Positions 60,591 to 64,000 of a DNA stretch of 64,000 nucleotides are shown in pieces. Under the pieces are notes generated by a model. The model ran no database searches. It was given only the letters and a program-made list of their open reading frames with translations, and was not told the origin of the DNA. Made by a program: the position numbers and the translations under genes. The DNA comes from Tectiglobus sp965247245 (lineage in GTDB: Bacteria; Pseudomonadota; Alphaproteobacteria; Rhizobiales; Hyphomicrobiaceae), in assembly GCA_965247245.1 (NCBI GenBank), contig CBDFGV010000003.1:1-64000 (forward strand). Direction: 5' to 3'. How positions within the stretch are numbered: the first letter of the stretch is position 1; each line of letters starts with the position of its first letter.

Positions 60591-61481
60591 CTAGCGCGTC
60601 TTCGGCAATTCGAACCCGGCCGCGCTCTCAACATGTTTGACGATGGTTGTGATGTCAGGTTTCTCACCCGCCGTGAAAACCGCGTGCTTGTATACTAAGC
60701 GTGCGGCTTGGCAAACCCACATGGGAACACCGAGGCGCTCGCCCTGCGCGACGGCCAGATCGATATCCTTCATCAGGATGTGCATTTCTGCGCCATAGTC
60801 GAAGGATCGGGTGAGGACCGCACGCGGAAACTTGTCGAGAGTGGCGCTGTTGCGGCCCGAACCATTGTTGATGGCCTCTGTCAGAACCTCTGGGTCGACA
60901 CCACCCTTGGCACCCATCACGTAGGCCTCGCTTGTCGCCGCAAACGCGACGGCGGAAAGGATGTTGTTGGTCAGCTTAAGAACTTGCGCCAGTCCCGGCT
61001 TTGCGCCGGCATTGGTGACGGGTCCCCACAGCGAGATAACCGGCATCAGGTGCTCGATGGCCTGAGGATCTCCAGACACCATCACGGACAATGTCCCGGC
61101 CCTGGCTCCAGGCGGGCCACCACTGATCGGACAGTCAACAACCGTGATACCATTCTGCTCAGCTGCTGCGGCTATCTCCTCAACCAACGGCGCACCGACA
61201 GTGCAGGTGTTGACCAGTGTCTTGATGGAGGTTCCGTGGATGACACCCTCATCTCCCAGGCAGGCCTCACGTAGAGCTTCCAATGTTGGCACGGAGACAA
61301 ACACGGTCTCGAGCTGATCAGCCATATCCCGAGCGCTCGTTGCGGGGCGCGCCTGACGCTCAAGAAGCGGCTGCGTAGCTTCTGGGCGCACATCGAAAAC
61401 GGTCAGTTCATGACCATCATCGAGAAACTTCTCGGCCATCGGCAGGCCCATGTTCCCAATCCCAATAAAGCCGAGTTTCAT
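60591..61481 (-). CDS. 3-hydroxyisobutyrate dehydrogenase family enzyme
   Basis: A 296-residue NAD(P)-dependent beta-hydroxyacid dehydrogenase (GarR/MmsB type): GFIGIGNMGLPMAEKFL at the N terminus, DCPISGGPPGARAGTLSVMVSG around the substrate site, and the catalytic Lys in KLTNNILSAVAFAATSEA. It interconverts a 3-hydroxyacid and a semialdehyde, for example tartronate semialdehyde and glycerate. It follows the HpbD-like gene by 12 bases on the minus strand, so both are likely in one operon. Confidence 0.92.
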   Translation of the reverse strand: MKLGFIGIGNMGLPMAEKFLDDGHELTVFDVRPEATQPLLERQARPATSARDMADQLETVFVSVPTLEALREACLGDEGVIHGTSIKTLVNTCTVGAPLVEEIAAAAEQNGITVVDCPISGGPPGARAGTLSVMVSGDPQAIEHLMPVISLWGPVTNAGAKPGLAQVLKLTNNILSAVAFAATSEAYVMGAKGGVDPEVLTEAINNGSGRNSATLDKFPRAVLTRSFDYGAEMHILMKDIDLAVAQGERLGVPMWVCQAARLVYKHAVFTAGEKPDITTIVKHVESAAGFELPKTR

Positions 61482-61493
61482 GACATGTCTCCC

Positions 61494-62597
61494 TTAGAAG
61501 CTGGCGACGGGGTCGCCAAACAGTCCAGCGGCTGGCGTCACACCAAGGCCAGGTCCTGTAGGGCGCGAAATATGTCCGTCGCGGATACTTATGCCGTTTT
61601 CAGCATCATAGTTTCCTTCAATGTAAGGCGCCGCCAACCAGACGCCTTCGCAAAGGTCCGGTCGGATCGTGGCACCCAGCTGCGTACAGGCAGCCGCGAT
61701 GATATCGCCTCCCCAGGAGTCATCGCTGGTGTGTGGAAGATTGCGGGCTGCACAGATGTCCCGAAACGTCCGCATGTTCTGCAAGCCGCCAATACGCGTG
61801 ATCTTCATGCCGAAGCCATCAACCAGACCGGTGCCTGCCGCGCTCACAACGGTGTTCAAATCCACACCGCTTTCATCGATGTAGATGGCATGGCTGACCT
61901 GCGCGCGGATCTTCTGCACGTCTTCGATCGTATTGCACGGTTGTTCCATGACAAATGGAATATCCGGACACTCTCGGCTGACACGCAAGGCGTCACGCGC
62001 CGTCCAGCCACGGTTGCCGTCCACTGTCAGCCGCATTCCACTATCTTTGATGCGCTCCCAGACTTTGCGGATGGTCTCGATATCGACTTCAACAGGGCGC
62101 CCGCCAACTTTGATTTGCAGTCGTGGAAAGCCGGCGCTGGATTTTTCTTTGGCTTCGCGCGCGACATCCTCCGGATTGCCAACGCCGATGGCATAATAAG
62201 ACGGGACTCGATCGGTGTAAGCGCCACCAAGAAGGTCGGCAACGGACACACCCAGCCTTTTGCCAATCAGGTCGTGGGCTGCGATATCGATGGCCGCCTT
62301 CGCGTAGTTGTGGCCGTTAAGCAGACCGTTCATCTGATGATGGAGTTGCGTGGGCCAGCATGCCGTTCCAATCAGACCTGGTGCCATCTGCATCAAAGCT
62401 GCGCGCGCACCCAGTGCATGGGCTTCCGCATACGTCGGCCCAACCGGGCATGTTTCGCCCCAACCTTCGGTGCCATCATCCGACACAAGCCGGACGATGG
62501 TGGTGTCCAACGCCCACACACTCGCTTTGGCCATGACATAGGGACCGTTCTTGACCGGCAGATCGTGCTGATAGATGTGGATCTCAGAAATCTTCAT
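61494..62597 (-). CDS. HpbD-like / cis-3-hydroxyproline dehydratase-like enolase superfamily enzyme
   Basis: A 367-residue muconate-lactonising-type enolase-superfamily protein. Its metal ligands are Asp193 (TVDGNRGW), Glu218 (MEQPC) and Asp241 (YIDES), with two bases Lys163 (QIKVGG) and Lys265 (GMKITRIGG). The numbering and blocks such as SRECPDIPFVMEQPCN agree, from memory, with hydroxyproline betaine 2-epimerase HpbD and cis-3-hydroxy-L-proline dehydratase. These activities interconvert or dehydrate (hydroxy)proline or its betaines. Start at ATG 62597, since the preceding TTG adds only one codon. The rest of the hpb operon is not present. Confidence 0.9.
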   Translation of the reverse strand: MKISEIHIYQHDLPVKNGPYVMAKASVWALDTTIVRLVSDDGTEGWGETCPVGPTYAEAHALGARAALMQMAPGLIGTACWPTQLHHQMNGLLNGHNYAKAAIDIAAHDLIGKRLGVSVADLLGGAYTDRVPSYYAIGVGNPEDVAREAKEKSSAGFPRLQIKVGGRPVEVDIETIRKVWERIKDSGMRLTVDGNRGWTARDALRVSRECPDIPFVMEQPCNTIEDVQKIRAQVSHAIYIDESGVDLNTVVSAAGTGLVDGFGMKITRIGGLQNMRTFRDICAARNLPHTSDDSWGGDIIAAACTQLGATIRPDLCEGVWLAAPYIEGNYDAENGISIRDGHISRPTGPGLGVTPAAGLFGDPVASF

Positions 62598-62785
62598 CAA
62601 AACAGGTCCATGCAGTCGGAGCCATGTCAGTCCTTATAGTCAGTTCGGTCAGCAACGGCAGCGCCAGTCCTAAACAGTCGGCACGCCTATAGAGCAGCAG
62701 GCCAGAAAACGGCCGGTCTGTCATCAGAGACCAAGAGCCATCAATGAAATATCAGGTTGGAGCTGGTAACCGCGAAAACCTCAGC

Positions 62786-63880
62786 TCAGCGTCCAACTGC
62801 CGGCACAATCAGGACCAGCTTTCCGGTGTGTCCTTTGCTCATGAACTCCGTCTGAGCCTGTGCAATGTCGTGCAGCGGAAACGTCTTCGCCACGACTGGG
62901 CGTATTTCGTCGGCTTCGATGTACGCAATCAGGTTCGCGAAAACAGTGTCATCCTGAAATGTGCATCCCATCAAGGTGAGGTCCTTGAGATAGAGTGTCC
63001 GCACATCAATCTGAGCGATCGGCCCGGCAATGGCCCCAGCCGTTACGTAACGTCCGCCACGGCGTAGCACCTCAAGGAACGCAGGCCATTGTTCACCAGC
63101 GACCAGATCGACGACAACATCGACGGATTGAGACCCCAGCTCTGCTTCAAGATTGGCATCTCGGTCGACAACACGATCAGCCCCCAGTGCCAAAACATCA
63201 TCCGCTTTAGCGGGCGACGTTAGTGCGATCACCGTCGCTCCGCGTCGTTTGGCAAGTTGCACCGCAGCCGAACCAACACCGCCGGAGGCACCGCTGATGA
63301 GGACGGTTTCCGCACCGACGGTGGCTCTCTGCAGCATGTTTTCAGCCGTAGAGTAGGCGCAGGGGATCGATGCCAGCTCCGCATCAGACCAATCGCAATT
63401 GACGGTATGGGTCTCACGCGCAGGCGCTACGACGAACTGCGCAAACCCACCATCGCACTCGCTGCCCAGCGTCCAGCACTCGAATGGCCGATAATCAACG
63501 TAGCTCCGGAGCATGTTGCGCACGATTACGCGCTCGCCCACTCGAGATTGGTCGACATCACCGCCAACGGCTGCAATCCGGCCGCACACATCGGCACCTT
63601 GAATGCGAGGAAAAGCCATGGCCGCGCCGGACCATGTCGCATCATCGGAATCGACGGTATCAATCCCGCTGAGACCACCGGCATTCGTATCGCCCTCGAC
63701 AGATTTTGAATACCAACCGATACGCGTATTGATGTCGGTGTTGTTGATCCCCGCGGCGGCGACCTCGATGAGGACTTCCCCGGCAGCCGGCTTCGGTACG
63801 GGGGCATCTGTACGATACTCAAGCTTGTCGAGCCCGCCATGTCCAGTCAGCAGGACGGCTGCCATCGTGTCTGGGATCAT
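62786..63880 (-). CDS. MDR family quinone oxidoreductase-like protein
   Basis: A 364-residue zinc-independent medium-chain dehydrogenase/reductase of the quinone oxidoreductase type. It has VAAAGINNTD at the site where zinc-ADHs have Cys, and the NADP-binding ISGASGGVGSAAVQLAKRRGA. The Cys cluster for structural zinc is absent. It probably reduces an enone or quinone with NADPH. ATG 63880 is chosen because MAAVLLTGHG is the usual beginning; a start at 63904 adds eight residues. The 120 bases to the right edge hold no gene. Confidence 0.9.
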   Translation of the reverse strand: MIPDTMAAVLLTGHGGLDKLEYRTDAPVPKPAAGEVLIEVAAAGINNTDINTRIGWYSKSVEGDTNAGGLSGIDTVDSDDATWSGAAMAFPRIQGADVCGRIAAVGGDVDQSRVGERVIVRNMLRSYVDYRPFECWTLGSECDGGFAQFVVAPARETHTVNCDWSDAELASIPCAYSTAENMLQRATVGAETVLISGASGGVGSAAVQLAKRRGATVIALTSPAKADDVLALGADRVVDRDANLEAELGSQSVDVVVDLVAGEQWPAFLEVLRRGGRYVTAGAIAGPIAQIDVRTLYLKDLTLMGCTFQDDTVFANLIAYIEADEIRPVVAKTFPLHDIAQAQTEFMSKGHTGKLVLIVPAVGR

Positions 63881-64000
63881 TGCCTTGCCTCGCCTCAAGA
63901 GCAAATTTAATGGAAGGCCGACAGCATCTAGCGAACGACAAGCTCAGTCAATGCAACCTGCAGACCGGCATGTGCCTTAGATCATGGGCAGACAGGGCTT

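Noticed and set aside
1..64000. CRISPR arrays, prophage, transposase genes, rRNA or tRNA genes
   Set aside because: I looked for regularly spaced repeats, phage structural or integrase motifs, transposase DDE patterns and RNA gene arms and found none that hold up.

Overview
The window reads as an accessory catabolic region of an alphaproteobacterial chromosome, most likely Hyphomicrobiales or a near relative. This is inferred from gene families, moderately high GC, and family forms typical of that group (DUF1194, NYN/LabA-like protein, MDR/M24/HyuAB paralogues, TRAP transporter). I see about 53 protein genes, one cobalamin riboswitch, one clear intrinsic terminator and one palindromic repeat element. 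I see no rRNA, tRNA, CRISPR, phage, transposase or plasmid function, and no recognisable transcription factor in 64 kb.

Layout. 1-2.9 kb: tail of an unknown gene, then two amidase-signature amidases. 3-5.7 kb: a lipocalin-like protein, a DddP-like M24 metallohydrolase and an exported DsbA-like oxidoreductase. 5.8-9.6 kb (minus): a coupled four-gene operon of M19 dipeptidase-like protein, GAF protein, DMT-family exporter and amidase. 9.7-19 kb (plus): class III aminotransferase, cytoplasmic sulfatase, hyuA, hyuB, and an old-yellow-enzyme-type FMN/FAD/Fe-S demethylase-like enzyme. 19-23 kb (minus): DUF1194 secreted protein, membrane-anchored FMN glutamate-synthase-like enzyme and MATE exporter. 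23-28.4 kb: PcaB/fumarase-family lyase, GMC oxidoreductase, FAD oxidoreductase and a small membrane protein. 28.4-34.8 kb: YheT-like hydrolase and amidase (minus), second hyuAB pair (plus). 34.8-38 kb (minus): malate synthase G and a methyltransferase. 38.2-38.6 kb: a palindromic element with perfect 11-bp terminal inverted repeats. 38.7-41.8 kb (minus): TRAP transporter dctPQM, with a strong terminator between dctP and dctQ. 42-46 kb: signal-less NMT1-type binding protein, 2-oxoglutarate oxygenase, MmgE/PrpD protein, and an Asp/Glu-racemase-family protein. 46-52 kb (minus): tightly packed operon hyuB-hyuA-isochorismatase-fold protein-FAD oxidoreductase. 52.1-56.4 kb (plus): cobalamin riboswitch, 47-residue membrane protein, a ZnuABC/AztABC-type metal ABC transporter, and a patatin-fold pseudoenzyme. 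56.4-58.8 kb (minus): four small proteins. 59-64 kb: two-subunit UxaA/SuyAB-type lyase, 3-hydroxyisobutyrate-dehydrogenase-type enzyme, HpbD-like enolase-superfamily enzyme, and a quinone-oxidoreductase-type MDR protein.

Functional picture. Four amidases, three hydantoinase/oxoprolinase pairs, an isochorismatase-fold protein, an aminotransferase, a glutamate-synthase-like enzyme and several flavin dehydrogenases point to ring opening and deamidation of nitrogenous compounds (lactams, hydantoin-like rings, betaines, N-methyl amines). Malate synthase could take two-carbon products into central metabolism. Exact substrates cannot be read from the sequence. A recurring theme is family members that have lost canonical catalytic residues: M24, M19, Asp/Glu racemase, isochorismatase, patatin and NYN. 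The most distinctive signals are the riboswitch-controlled metal importer with its tiny membrane protein, the palindromic element at 38.2-38.6 kb, and the hyuBA/Cys-less isochorismatase operon.
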